A DNA stretch of 64,000 bases from Glaciecola nitratireducens FR1064 (GTDB lineage: Bacteria; Pseudomonadota; Gammaproteobacteria; Enterobacterales; Alteromonadaceae). How positions within the stretch are numbered: position 1 is the first letter of the stretch; each line of letters opens with the position of its first letter. The position numbers were made by a program, and so were the translations under genes. The notes under the pieces are model-generated. The model ran no database searches and was not told the origin of the DNA. It worked only from the letters and a program-made list of their open reading frames with translations. Shown here one piece after another: positions 16,708 to 25,700 of the stretch. The stretch covers positions 3,472,001 to 3,536,000 of the forward strand of contig NC_016041.1 of assembly GCF_000226565.1 (NCBI RefSeq). The letters run 5' to 3'.

Positions 16708-18870
16708 ATGCAACCTTCACTCATTCAAGCTTTAGGCATAATTGATTGTGCGGTATTCAAACTTCGCAGTGGCAGTGTTTTTGAAGTAGTGCAGTCAACG
16801 CCTAGCTGGGTCAGCAAACTTGTTCCTTCAATTAATAACGGTGATAACGTCGACTTAGCTGAAGTTAGTCTTTTTCTCACCGACTTTTTGATTGATGCAC
16901 ATGAGTTTTGGAAGCTGCATTCATCAGGTCAAGTGCACAGCGGGATTTGGACCGAGGCCCTTCAGGATGACGACAATCTGCACCTTGAAGCAATAGCCGC
17001 GAGTGCAGGACCAGATCAATATCTTGTTATTAATAACGTAAATGATGCATATGTCCGGCAGCAGGAAACCCTCCAGGTAGCTCGTGAATTACTGATATCC
17101 AATGATCGCGTCATTGAAAAGCATGACTATATGCATGAGAGACTGCGTTCAGTGCTGATGCAACAGCATTTAGGCGCAGAAGGTAGCTTGCCTATTAGAG
17201 AGGCTATACAGTATGCATCAATAGGCGTAGTTATTACCGATATCGAATTCCATATTTCAGAGTCAAATCCAAGCTCTTACAAAATATTCGAAATGGAAGT
17301 GGGCCTATCAGACCAATCACCGATTGACGTCATATTAAATCTGCTAAATAAACAGTTCCCAGAAAAAGACCGTATTTTTGAAACACAATCAGGCTGGACC
17401 GGAGAACTATATTGGCATCTTCCCCCCAATTATCATAAGTGGATACAGTTAGGCATTCATCCAGTCAAAGATGAAAACGGTAATCTCTGTAATTGGATAT
17501 TTACCACCAGTGATGTCACCAGAGTTAAATATTTGCTGCAAACTAATGAAGATTTGTCGCTGCACGATGCGCTCACCAAGCTGCCCAATAGACAGTATTT
17601 TTGGCAAACGCTAGACCAGACGATTGCTAGCCAAACACCTTTTTACGTCATTTATTTAGACATCAGCAATTTCAAAAATATCAACGAACTTTATGGTCAC
17701 TTAACAGGTGACCAGTTGCTTACTCAGGTTGCCCAAAGGTTACGAAATCTTGTTCCTGAACGAGATTTTATCGCTCGAATTGGCGCTGATGAATTCGCCA
17801 TAGTGCACTTTGCAAAAGACAATGTTAGCAAACCCGATTTTAAGACTTATTTAGATGACACCATTAAGTTAACTCAGGAATTAAGCGCCGCCTCAAACGA
17901 ACCCTATTACACCAATAAAGACCGTCGCTGTGAGCTTCCCTTGAAAATTGGAGTGTCAACCTATCCGAGTGATGCAGGGACCGTTGAAGAACTGATGAAA
18001 TACGCTGATTTAGCTTTACACCATGCCAAGCAAACTGGCACAGACCCAATTCAATTCTACTCCTTAGATTTAAAAATCGCGTCTGAAAGAAGATTGATGC
18101 TTGAAGAAGCACTTCGTCATGCAATAGAGAAAGAGCAATTTGAGCTGTATGTGCAGCCTATTTATGATTTACGTACAAATACGATAGTTAAAGCGGAAGC
18201 TTTACTCAGGTGGCACATTAGCGATGATGAAATGATTAGTCCTGACATATTTATTCCGATTGCGGAACAGAGTGGACAAATTGTGGCAATAGGAAGATGG
18301 GTTATTAGCAGTGTTTGTGAGCTACTAGCTCAAATGTCTAAGCAAAATCTCTCAGTGCCACTATCGCTGAACTTGTCACCTCGTCAGATCTCAGATCGTC
18401 ATTTATTCGACTTCATTAATAACGCCGTAATTAAAAACAAAGTATCACCCGATTTGCTTGAATTAGAAATTACCGAAGGTGTCTTAGTCGATAATCATGA
18501 GAAAGTACGAAAGCTTCTGCAAGAGCTACGCGAAATGGGTGTAACTGTAGCAATCGATGACTTTGGAACAGGTTATAGTTCGTTAAGTTATCTAAAATAT
18601 TTGCCAATAGATTCGCTTAAGATTGATCAGTCCTTTGTTTTTGATCTTGGCTACAACTCAGACGACCAAGCCATCGTTTTAGCGGTTATCGCTATGGCTA
18701 AAAGCTTAAAATTAGGTGTAGTAGCTGAAGGTATTGAAACTCAGCAACAAAAAGACTTTCTCGAACAACATGACTGCATTATAGGACAAGGGTTCTTATT
18801 GAGCAGACCCCTAACTATTTATAATTTCATTAAGTTGGTTGAGCAGAATTACCGTGAGATAAGAGGTTAA
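16708..18870 (+). CDS. Sensor PAS-GGDEF-EAL cyclic-di-GMP protein of the GTPase operon
   Basis: This 720-residue protein has an N-terminal domain (1-145) with a distinctive FLTDFLIDAHEFW motif and a helical end, a PAS-like domain (about 165-285), GGDEF (about 290-460) and EAL (about 470-715). The GGDEF signature reads GADEF, so cyclase activity is doubtful. The EAL domain keeps the expected residues: EALLRW, NLSPRQ, LEITEG, DDFGTGYSS, the Lys in LKIDQSF, and VAEGIETQQQ. It is therefore predicted to be a c-di-GMP phosphodiesterase, possibly controlled by GTP through the degenerate GGDEF domain. No membrane helix is seen. It is the last gene of the operon, 4 bases after the GTPase, and would be the output. 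Confidence 0.88.
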   Translation: MQPSLIQALGIIDCAVFKLRSGSVFEVVQSTPSWVSKLVPSINNGDNVDLAEVSLFLTDFLIDAHEFWKLHSSGQVHSGIWTEALQDDDNLHLEAIAASAGPDQYLVINNVNDAYVRQQETLQVARELLISNDRVIEKHDYMHERLRSVLMQQHLGAEGSLPIREAIQYASIGVVITDIEFHISESNPSSYKIFEMEVGLSDQSPIDVILNLLNKQFPEKDRIFETQSGWTGELYWHLPPNYHKWIQLGIHPVKDENGNLCNWIFTTSDVTRVKYLLQTNEDLSLHDALTKLPNRQYFWQTLDQTIASQTPFYVIYLDISNFKNINELYGHLTGDQLLTQVAQRLRNLVPERDFIARIGADEFAIVHFAKDNVSKPDFKTYLDDTIKLTQELSAASNEPYYTNKDRRCELPLKIGVSTYPSDAGTVEELMKYADLALHHAKQTGTDPIQFYSLDLKIASERRLMLEEALRHAIEKEQFELYVQPIYDLRTNTIVKAEALLRWHISDDEMISPDIFIPIAEQSGQIVAIGRWVISSVCELLAQMSKQNLSVPLSLNLSPRQISDRHLFDFINNAVIKNKVSPDLLELEITEGVLVDNHEKVRKLLQELREMGVTVAIDDFGTGYSSLSYLKYLPIDSLKIDQSFVFDLGYNSDDQAIVLAVIAMAKSLKLGVVAEGIETQQQKDFLEQHDCIIGQGFLLSRPLTIYNFIKLVEQNYREIRG

Positions 18871-18891
18871 AATAAAGAGGTCTTAAAAATA

Positions 18892-18943
18892 AAGGGGTCC
18901 GTGTTAATTAATATTCTTAAAAATTAATTAACACGGACCCCTT
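18892..18943. repeat. REP-like perfect palindrome, also a likely bidirectional terminator
   Basis: Two perfectly complementary 21-base arms (18892-18912 and 18923-18943) flank a 10-base loop. The arms contain GGGGTCCGTGTTAATTAA. A degenerate second copy lies at 30375-30410. Both lie between convergent gene pairs. The form resembles REP elements mobilised by RAYT transposases; none is encoded in this window. On the minus side the hairpin is followed by a T-rich run, so it probably also terminates hflC transcription. Confidence 0.75.
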
Positions 18944-18956
18944 GTTTGGGGCTACT

Positions 18957-19841
18957 TTATTTCTTTTTGCCCGACTGAGAGTTCAAGTAATTAAAGAACT
19001 CACTGTCTGGCTCAAGCACAATTACGTCTTGCTTGCTGTTAAACGAATTTCTGTAGGCGTCCATACTTCTCAAAAATGAGTAAAACTCAGGATCTTTTGA
19101 AAAAGTATCAGCGTAAATTTTAGCTGATAATGCAGCACCTTCACCGCGCAACTGTCGTGCATTTCGCTCGGCGTCGGCTAGCATGATGGTTACTTTTGCA
19201 TCAATGTTGGCACGAATGATTTCGCCTTGCTCTTTACCCTCAGAGCGATATTCTCTGGCGGCTGCGGCACGCTCTGAACGCATCCGGTTGAATATTGACT
19301 CACTGATTTCTGTCGGCAAGTTAATTTGCTTCACTCGAACATCAACAATCTTTATACCCAACTCGTCGGAGCTGCCAGACGCTTGTTCCATTGCACCGTC
19401 CATCAATTCACTACGTTCCCCAGAGACTATCTGTTGAATCGTGCGAGAACCGAACTCAGAACGTAGCCCGTTGTTCACCTTCTGCTTCAATAGACTCTCT
19501 GCTTGGAATCTATCGCCGCCAGTTGACAAGTAGTAACGTTCGAAGTCTTCAATTCTCCACTTTACATAAGAATCGACAATCAGATCTTCTTTCTCTATTG
19601 TAACGAAACGATCGGCTTGCTCATCCAAAGTTTGAATGCGAGCGTCCAATATCTTTACCGTATCGAAAACAGCCAATTTAAGGTGCAGACCCGGTGCATA
19701 AACTTGCGTTTTGCCTTCATCATCTTGAACAACTTTACCGAAACGAACAACGATAGAGCGAGTGCCTTCCTTAACTACGAAAATAGAACCATAACCGATG
19801 GCTAACAGGACAATTATTACTATCGCTAATAAATTCTTCAT
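18957..19841 (-). CDS. hflC: HflC, protease modulator
   Basis: This 294-residue SPFH/prohibitin-domain protein has an N-terminal membrane anchor (LLAIVIIVLLAIGYGSIFVV). The SPFH core includes GTRSIVVRFGKV and YAPGLHLKLAVFDTV, and a long helical region includes RSERAAAAREYRSEG. With HflK it forms the large periplasm-facing cage around FtsH that limits proteolysis of membrane proteins. It is 3 bases downstream of hflK, forming one transcription unit. Confidence 0.95.
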   Translation of the reverse strand: MKNLLAIVIIVLLAIGYGSIFVVKEGTRSIVVRFGKVVQDDEGKTQVYAPGLHLKLAVFDTVKILDARIQTLDEQADRFVTIEKEDLIVDSYVKWRIEDFERYYLSTGGDRFQAESLLKQKVNNGLRSEFGSRTIQQIVSGERSELMDGAMEQASGSSDELGIKIVDVRVKQINLPTEISESIFNRMRSERAAAAREYRSEGKEQGEIIRANIDAKVTIMLADAERNARQLRGEGAALSAKIYADTFSKDPEFYSFLRSMDAYRNSFNSKQDVIVLEPDSEFFNYLNSQSGKKK

Positions 19842-19844
19842 GCT

Positions 19845-21002
19845 CTAGTTTCTCCCCTGTCTATTGCTACTGCGTGTATTGCTGTCTTGCGTTCTGTTTA
19901 ACAACTCTTCGGTTGCCGGCGAGTTACGCAAACCTTCTAAGGTATTTCTCTGCTGATCACGCTGAGCTTGAGTTTGCGAATTTTGACGCTCCATAATCTT
20001 ATCCAAAGGTAAGTACATCATGTTGCCGCCACCCTCTGTATCAACGATGATTTTACTTGTACTAGAATAGACTTCTTCCATTGTCTCAAGATAAATACGC
20101 TGTCTTGTCACTACTGGTGCTGCTAAGTATTGCGGCAACAGCTCTTCGAAACGAGCAACTTCACCTTGAGCTTCCAATATCGAACGCTCTTTGAAAGCCT
20201 GCGCTTCTTCGTTCATACGGTTAACTTGACCACGTGCTCTAGGCTCAATTTCTCTTGCATAAGCCTCAGCTTCACGGATGAATCGCACTTCATCTTCCTG
20301 AGCCGCGATAGCATCGTCGAACGCTGCTTTAACTTCTGCTGGAGGACGAGCATCTTTGAAGTTCATGTCGATAACCGAGACCCCAATGTTGTAAGCTTTA
20401 ACAATACTGTCTAGCTCTTCACGAACGCGCTGTCTCGCCGTCTCACGACCGTCAGTTAGAATGTCATCCATTCTCATGTGACCAACAACGTAGCGAATAG
20501 CACTGTCGAGCGCTTGGCTCAAACTCGTTTCTGGGTCTGTAACCGAGAATTTCCACAAATATGGGTCAGCAATACGATATTGCATTTCCATTTCAACGCG
20601 GACCATGTTTTCGTCTTCGGTTAACATTGCACCAGCTGAACCTAATGAGCTGATATTTTGCACGTTAACCGGAATGATTTCGTCAATAAACGTCATTTTC
20701 CAGCTCAAACCAGGCATTGCTAACTCGCCCGTATTTTCACCAAATCTTAATATCACGCCTCGCTCAGCTTCTTTAATGGTATAAAACCCACTTAAGCCCC
20801 AAACAACAACGATGATAGCAGCAAGCAAGCCTATGCCCATGCCGGTATAGCTTTTACCGCTACCACCGCCACTTCCGCCAGCCTTGCTAAACTTGCCAAA
20901 TAAATTTTTCAGTACTTCGTCAAGGTCTGGTGGACCTTGCTCTTTACCGCCGCGATTTTTCCAAGGGTCGTTTTTATCACCACCCGGCTCATTCCAAGCC
21001 AT
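19845..21002 (-). CDS. hflK: HflK, protease modulator
   Basis: The 385-residue partner of HflC begins with the family-typical MAWNEPGGDKNDPW. A Gly/Ser-rich cytoplasmic tail and one membrane helix (GIGLLAAIIVVVWGLSGFYTI) follow, then the SPFH domain (ERGVILRFGEN, PGLSWKMTF) and coiled coil. The C-terminus is Gln/Asn/Arg-rich and probably disordered. It lies between hflX and hflC as in other gammaproteobacteria. Confidence 0.95.
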   Translation of the reverse strand: MAWNEPGGDKNDPWKNRGGKEQGPPDLDEVLKNLFGKFSKAGGSGGGSGKSYTGMGIGLLAAIIVVVWGLSGFYTIKEAERGVILRFGENTGELAMPGLSWKMTFIDEIIPVNVQNISSLGSAGAMLTEDENMVRVEMEMQYRIADPYLWKFSVTDPETSLSQALDSAIRYVVGHMRMDDILTDGRETARQRVREELDSIVKAYNIGVSVIDMNFKDARPPAEVKAAFDDAIAAQEDEVRFIREAEAYAREIEPRARGQVNRMNEEAQAFKERSILEAQGEVARFEELLPQYLAAPVVTRQRIYLETMEEVYSSTSKIIVDTEGGGNMMYLPLDKIMERQNSQTQAQRDQQRNTLEGLRNSPATEELLNRTQDSNTRSSNRQGRN

Positions 21003-21104
21003 ACAAATACTCCGTAATTAAAGTCATTAATACTTACATTTTCATTTTGTTAATACTTATACTACAAGCTGATTCGAATAGTTTTTTTAATTGAACAAAA
21101 AACA

Positions 21105-22388
21105 TCACAAAATGTAATTAGTGAGTCGATTCTCTAATTGTTTATTCATTTTGTTCCAATCGCTCTCTAACATTTTGATATCAACCAGCCAATCTCCGTC
21201 ATCTGAATAGCTTTGCTGTGCAATACAATTTAGATTATAGAGCATTCCGCGCAGCCTGCCTTCATTTGCTGGAACTTTTAATTGATACTCAACCATTGCC
21301 TTGTGTAGACATTCAGTGAGGGCACTTCTTAATAAATCAATACCTAAACCATCTTGAGCTGAAACCCAAACTCGAATAGGTCGGCCTGTATCATCTCGAT
21401 CAATCTTGGGTTCAACGCCCTCTAATCTGTCTATTTTGTTGCAAACAATAAGCTGAGGTACATCGCCTGCATCAATCTCATCTAATACATCGTTTACTTG
21501 ATCGATATATTCCAGATACTTATCGTCAGCGTAATCTATCACATGTAATAAAATATCGGCTTCTTGTGTTTCTTGCAGTGTTGCTTTGAATGCAGCAACC
21601 AAGTCATGTGGCAAATGGCGAATAAAACCAACCGTGTCTGCCAAAATCGCATGACCAACCTCTGGTAATTCAATTTTCCGCAATGTGGGGTCGAGTGTAG
21701 CAAACAATTGGTCTGCTGCATAAACTCCCGCGTCGGTAATCGTATTAAACAAGGTTGACTTACCAGCGTTGGTGTATCCAACCAGCGAAACCGTTGGAAT
21801 TTCAGCCCGTTTTCTGGAACGACGTCCTTGCTCGCGCTGCTTCTTTACTTTTTCAAGACGTTTCAGAATGCCTTTCACTCTCGCCCGCAGTAAGCGTCTG
21901 TCGGTCTCTAACTGTGTTTCGCCTGGACCGCGCAAACCAATGCCGCCTTTTTGCCTTTCCAAATGTGTCCATCCGCGAATAAGTCGCGTCGACAAATGGC
22001 GCAATTGAGCCAATTCAACCTGCAGCTTCCCTTCGTGCGTTCTTGCTCGTTGAGCAAAAATATCGAGTATAAGGCTGGTACGGTCGAGAACTCGACAGCA
22101 GATAAGTGCTTCGAGATTACGTTCTTGCGAGGGAGTTAGCTGGTGATTGAAAATGACAACATCTGCGCCAACAGCTTGCACAGTATCGGCTATTTCTTGC
22201 GCCTTACCACTCCCCACAAAATACTTTGCATGGGGAGCACGACGAGATGTGGTGAGCACGGATGCTGTTTTAACACCCGCAGAACTCACTAGCATTTGCA
22301 ATTCGTTTACGTCTTCCTTATTGCTTTCATCAGAGAAATCAACGTGAACTAAAACAGCCTGTTCACCGGCTTCGTAACGATCAAACAA
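21105..22388 (-). CDS. hflX: GTPase HflX, ribosome rescue factor
   Basis: This 427-residue protein has the HflX N-terminal domain (residues 1-190, including GSGKAQEIA and the GGIGLRGPGETQLETDRR linker) and a TRAFAC GTPase domain. G1 is GYTNAGKST, G3 DTVGFI and G4 NKID. HflX splits stalled 70S ribosomes under stress. It lies 90 bases downstream of hfq. Confidence 0.96.
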   Translation of the reverse strand: MFDRYEAGEQAVLVHVDFSDESNKEDVNELQMLVSSAGVKTASVLTTSRRAPHAKYFVGSGKAQEIADTVQAVGADVVIFNHQLTPSQERNLEALICCRVLDRTSLILDIFAQRARTHEGKLQVELAQLRHLSTRLIRGWTHLERQKGGIGLRGPGETQLETDRRLLRARVKGILKRLEKVKKQREQGRRSRKRAEIPTVSLVGYTNAGKSTLFNTITDAGVYAADQLFATLDPTLRKIELPEVGHAILADTVGFIRHLPHDLVAAFKATLQETQEADILLHVIDYADDKYLEYIDQVNDVLDEIDAGDVPQLIVCNKIDRLEGVEPKIDRDDTGRPIRVWVSAQDGLGIDLLRSALTECLHKAMVEYQLKVPANEGRLRGMLYNLNCIAQQSYSDDGDWLVDIKMLESDWNKMNKQLENRLTNYIL

Positions 22389-22478
22389 ATAGGGCTCCGT
22401 TTATATAATTTTTACTTATTACGTAACCTACGATTAAAACGATCGGAATGCAGTCACTACGGCTAAAGCCTTTCGGCA

Positions 22479-22718
22479 TTACTCGCCGTCGCCGTCGCCT
22501 TGAGTAGGCATAACAATTGCTCGAGCAGGCACAACCGTTGAGATTGCGTGCTTGTATACCATCTGGCTTACTGTATTTTTCAATAGGATAACAAATTGAT
22601 CGAAAGACTCGACCTGACCTTGTAATTTAATACCATTTACTAGATAGATTGATACTGGGATACGTTCTTTTCTTAAAGCATTTAAGAAGGGGTCTTGAAG
22701 TGATTGACCTTTAGCCAT
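22479..22718 (-). CDS. hfq: RNA chaperone Hfq
   Basis: This 79-residue Sm-like protein pairs small RNAs with mRNAs. The Sm1 motif ([20 protein letters not shown]) and Sm2 motif ([12 protein letters not shown]) are intact, including the proximal-face QDPFLN and the KH pair. The C-terminal tail is much shorter than the 102-residue E. coli protein, ending in an acidic GDGDGE. It lies between miaA and hflX in the conserved order. Confidence 0.97.
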   Translation of the reverse strand: MAKGQSLQDPFLNALRKERIPVSIYLVNGIKLQGQVESFDQFVILLKNTVSQMVYKHAISTVVPARAIVMPTQGDGDGE

Positions 22719-22814
22719 TTGTGATCCTTACTCTTTATTATGTTTTTTATTCTTTCGGAATACTCTCACTATTGGTGGAGTGTATACTATTCAAACAAAA
22801 ATATGTACCCAATT

Positions 22815-23774
22815 TTACCGAATGTATTGCAAAATCAACGCGACGTTTTCTGGATTACCGGTTTCCAGTGAAATCGCGCCTTCCCAGCCTCTTAACCAAG
22901 TAATTTGACGCTTAGCTAATTGCCTTGTTGCTATAATTCCTTTTTCACGCATTTCATCGAATTGACACTCGCCGTCTAAGTACTGCCACATCTGGCGATA
23001 TCCCACGCTGCGGATCGCAGGCAAATCTATGTGCAACGCTGTATTTTGACGTAATTTTTTTACTTCTTCTTCAAAGTTATGCTGCAACATTAAATCAAAG
23101 CGCAATGCAATGCGTTCATGCAGCAAAGCGCGATCGTTCGGCATCAAGCTAAACTGCATGAATTCGTAAGGTAAAGGGTCTGGTTTAATGGCTTGCAACG
23201 CCGTCATTGTCTTACCGGTCAGCGCATGAACCTCGAGCGCGCGCACAATGCGCTGCGGATCGTTTTCATTTATACGCAAGCCACTTTCAGGATCAATATC
23301 ACTAAGCTGTTTATGTGCAGCTTGCAATCCATGCTCTTTAATAAACAGTTGTATTTGCGCTCGCGTTTTTTCATCGGCAACTGGCAAGCTAGACAATCCT
23401 TTTATCAGGCCGTTGAAGTACATCATTGTGCCACCAGTCAATATCGGGACTTTCCCCCGCCGCAGAATGTCTTCAATACACACGATTGCGTCTTGACAAA
23501 ACTCTGCCACAGAATATCCATTTTGTGGTTCAACAATATCAATCAGCCAATGTTTAATGCCTGCTTGTTCTTCTGCACTAGGTTTAGCGGTACCAATATC
23601 CATCCCTTGGTAAATAAGGGCGGAATCAACGCTAATTATTTCGCCATCAATCGCTTTCGCTAACTCAATTGCTAGTGCCGTTTTGCCAGAAGCGGTCGGC
23701 CCCATAATTGTAATCACTTGCGGGAGTCGTTCGCTTGGTTGTGCCTCTGAAGAATGATTCATTTTAATTTTCAC
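22815..23774 (-). CDS. miaA: tRNA dimethylallyltransferase MiaA
   Basis: The 319-residue enzyme adds the isopentenyl group to A37 of tRNAs that read codons starting with U. Seen are the P-loop GPTASGKT, the substrate motif DSALIYQGMDIGTAKP, the DIVEP segment, GGTMMYFNGLIKG and a C-terminal ATRQLAKRQITWLRG. It overlaps the end of mutL by 11 bases; an ATG four codons further in (MNHSSEAQ) would remove that overlap. Co-transcribed with mutL and hfq. Confidence 0.96.
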   Translation of the reverse strand: MKIKMNHSSEAQPSERLPQVITIMGPTASGKTALAIELAKAIDGEIISVDSALIYQGMDIGTAKPSAEEQAGIKHWLIDIVEPQNGYSVAEFCQDAIVCIEDILRRGKVPILTGGTMMYFNGLIKGLSSLPVADEKTRAQIQLFIKEHGLQAAHKQLSDIDPESGLRINENDPQRIVRALEVHALTGKTMTALQAIKPDPLPYEFMQFSLMPNDRALLHERIALRFDLMLQHNFEEEVKKLRQNTALHIDLPAIRSVGYRQMWQYLDGECQFDEMREKGIIATRQLAKRQITWLRGWEGAISLETGNPENVALILQYIR

Positions 23775-25650
23775 CCAGCGAAAAACTCAACGCAGGGATA
23801 TCAAGCGTTTGTGAAAATTGTTTAATCAGTTGAGCTTGCTGTGTTTGTGGCATTGCTTGAAACCAGTTTTGCAGTTCGGCATAAGTAAATTCATGCGATT
23901 GTGCCCAACAAAAACAAATGTAGTGCACCACTGCTTTGCCCGTGAGCAGCGTGTGCTCTGTATCTAATAACTTTGGTAAAATTGACACCCAGGGTAGCTG
24001 GCGTAAACACGCTGGCACCTGTTTTAATATCCACTTTCCAACATTTGATTGGATATCAAAACCAAGCTCTTCTAAGACTTTTAAGCGACTTTGCAAAGTC
24101 TCCTGAGTCTTTTCACTATCAGGCCCTAACTTTGTGCCCGTAACCTCTTGCTTTACAGAGACAGGCATTAACAGCGGTTGCTGTACGCCTGATGCCTGTA
24201 TTTGCTCATATAAAACTTGCGCGGGAACATGGTACGCAGGTAAAAAGCGAACAGCTTGGCCTTGCACAAAAACTAGTTGCTTGGAATCGCTTAACAAAAA
24301 CGGAAATACAGCATCCGCTGAAGTTGCAGTTCTGTTTGAAGAGTCGCTTCCCGCACTCATTAAGTTTTGATATGAACTCGCTGCACTTTTGCTGACTTGA
24401 CCAACACCATGATAAGCCTTGCCTTGAAAACTAGTTCCCTGACTGCCTTTACTCTCGAATCCTTTTGCATTCGGGCCAAGGCGCAGTGGCGCTATATAGT
24501 CCGTATTAGGTACTCTAGTGTTAGACGCATCTGAACCAGAGCGCCTATCATCAGGCTGCTGATATGCATGCTTTGGCACTTCGTATAAAGAAGTAACGTT
24601 GCTGCTTATAGACTCAGCGTCATCCTCATTCTCAAACTCGAGCGCGTCGGTTGATGCACTGAGCAACAATGCATCTGATACACTTTTATAGATCAAATCA
24701 TGCACTTGGCGACTTTGATGAAACCTGACTTCGTGCTTGGCTGGATGCACATTAATATCCAACTCTTCAGGCGGCATCGTAATGAATAATACAAATGCTG
24801 GGTAGGTTTGTGAATCAATCATACCTTCAAATGCTTGACGAATAGCGTGCAAAATAACGCGATCTTTCATCATTCGACCATTCACAAAACTGTATTGCAG
24901 CTCATTAGTCCCACGACCTTGGCCCACTGCGTTGCACCAACCTGTAACCGTTACATTTTGGTACTCACCGTGCACAGCGATACTATTTTGCAAAAATGCC
25001 TGACCACAAACGGCAGCGATTCTTTTATCTTTAAGTTCCGGCACAACGGCGGGAAAACGATGCACGACGCGGCCATTATGCTTCAGCGTAAAACCAACTT
25101 CAAAATGACTTAATGCGATACGTTTAAAGATCTCTTCAACATGTTGAAATTCAGTTTTTTCTGCGCGTAAAAATTTGCGTCTTGCCGGCGTATTAAAAAA
25201 TAAATCAAGCACTTCCACCGATGCGCCTTTAGGATGCGCTGCTGGATTCAATTGAATCTCCATTTCGCGGCCCTCACAGTGCGCTTGCCACGCCTCTGCT
25301 TGCTCTTCGGTTTTGGATGTCAGGGTTAAACGACTCACTGAACTAATACTTGCTAGCGCTTCGCCTCGGAAACCTAAGCTGGTAATAGATTCCAAATCAT
25401 CAATATCTTCAATCTTACTCGTAGCGTGACGACTCAGGGCTAAACTTAGCTCTTCTCTTGGAATGCCTTTGCCATTATCACGTATAAGCATTCGCTTATG
25501 TCCGCCCTTATCTATTTCCACCAATATATCTGTAGCGCCGGCGTCGATACTGTTTTCAACAAGTTCCTTAATGACGGATGCGGGTCGTTCTACCACTTCA
25601 CCTGCGGCTATTTGGTTTGCGAGTCGAGCGGGGAGTATTTTAATAGTCAA
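23764..25650 (-). CDS. mutL: DNA mismatch repair protein MutL
   Basis: The 628-residue protein has a GHKL ATPase N-terminal domain: VKELVENSIDAGA, IRDNGKGI, TSKIEDIDDL and GFRGEALASI. A Ser/Gln-rich linker (about 350-440) joins it to a C-terminal dimerisation domain. I see no DQHAxxE endonuclease motif, which fits a MutH-dependent lineage. It couples MutS mismatch recognition to strand incision. It lies 50 bases downstream of amiB and overlaps miaA. Confidence 0.96.
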   Translation of the reverse strand: MTIKILPARLANQIAAGEVVERPASVIKELVENSIDAGATDILVEIDKGGHKRMLIRDNGKGIPREELSLALSRHATSKIEDIDDLESITSLGFRGEALASISSVSRLTLTSKTEEQAEAWQAHCEGREMEIQLNPAAHPKGASVEVLDLFFNTPARRKFLRAEKTEFQHVEEIFKRIALSHFEVGFTLKHNGRVVHRFPAVVPELKDKRIAAVCGQAFLQNSIAVHGEYQNVTVTGWCNAVGQGRGTNELQYSFVNGRMMKDRVILHAIRQAFEGMIDSQTYPAFVLFITMPPEELDINVHPAKHEVRFHQSRQVHDLIYKSVSDALLLSASTDALEFENEDDAESISSNVTSLYEVPKHAYQQPDDRRSGSDASNTRVPNTDYIAPLRLGPNAKGFESKGSQGTSFQGKAYHGVGQVSKSAASSYQNLMSAGSDSSNRTATSADAVFPFLLSDSKQLVFVQGQAVRFLPAYHVPAQVLYEQIQASGVQQPLLMPVSVKQEVTGTKLGPDSEKTQETLQSRLKVLEELGFDIQSNVGKWILKQVPACLRQLPWVSILPKLLDTEHTLLTGKAVVHYICFCWAQSHEFTYAELQNWFQAMPQTQQAQLIKQFSQTLDIPALSFSLGEN

Positions 25651-25700
25651 TGAAAGTGTCTTCGCTTTTATATGTTTAGTTTTTTGACCGATGTACTGAG

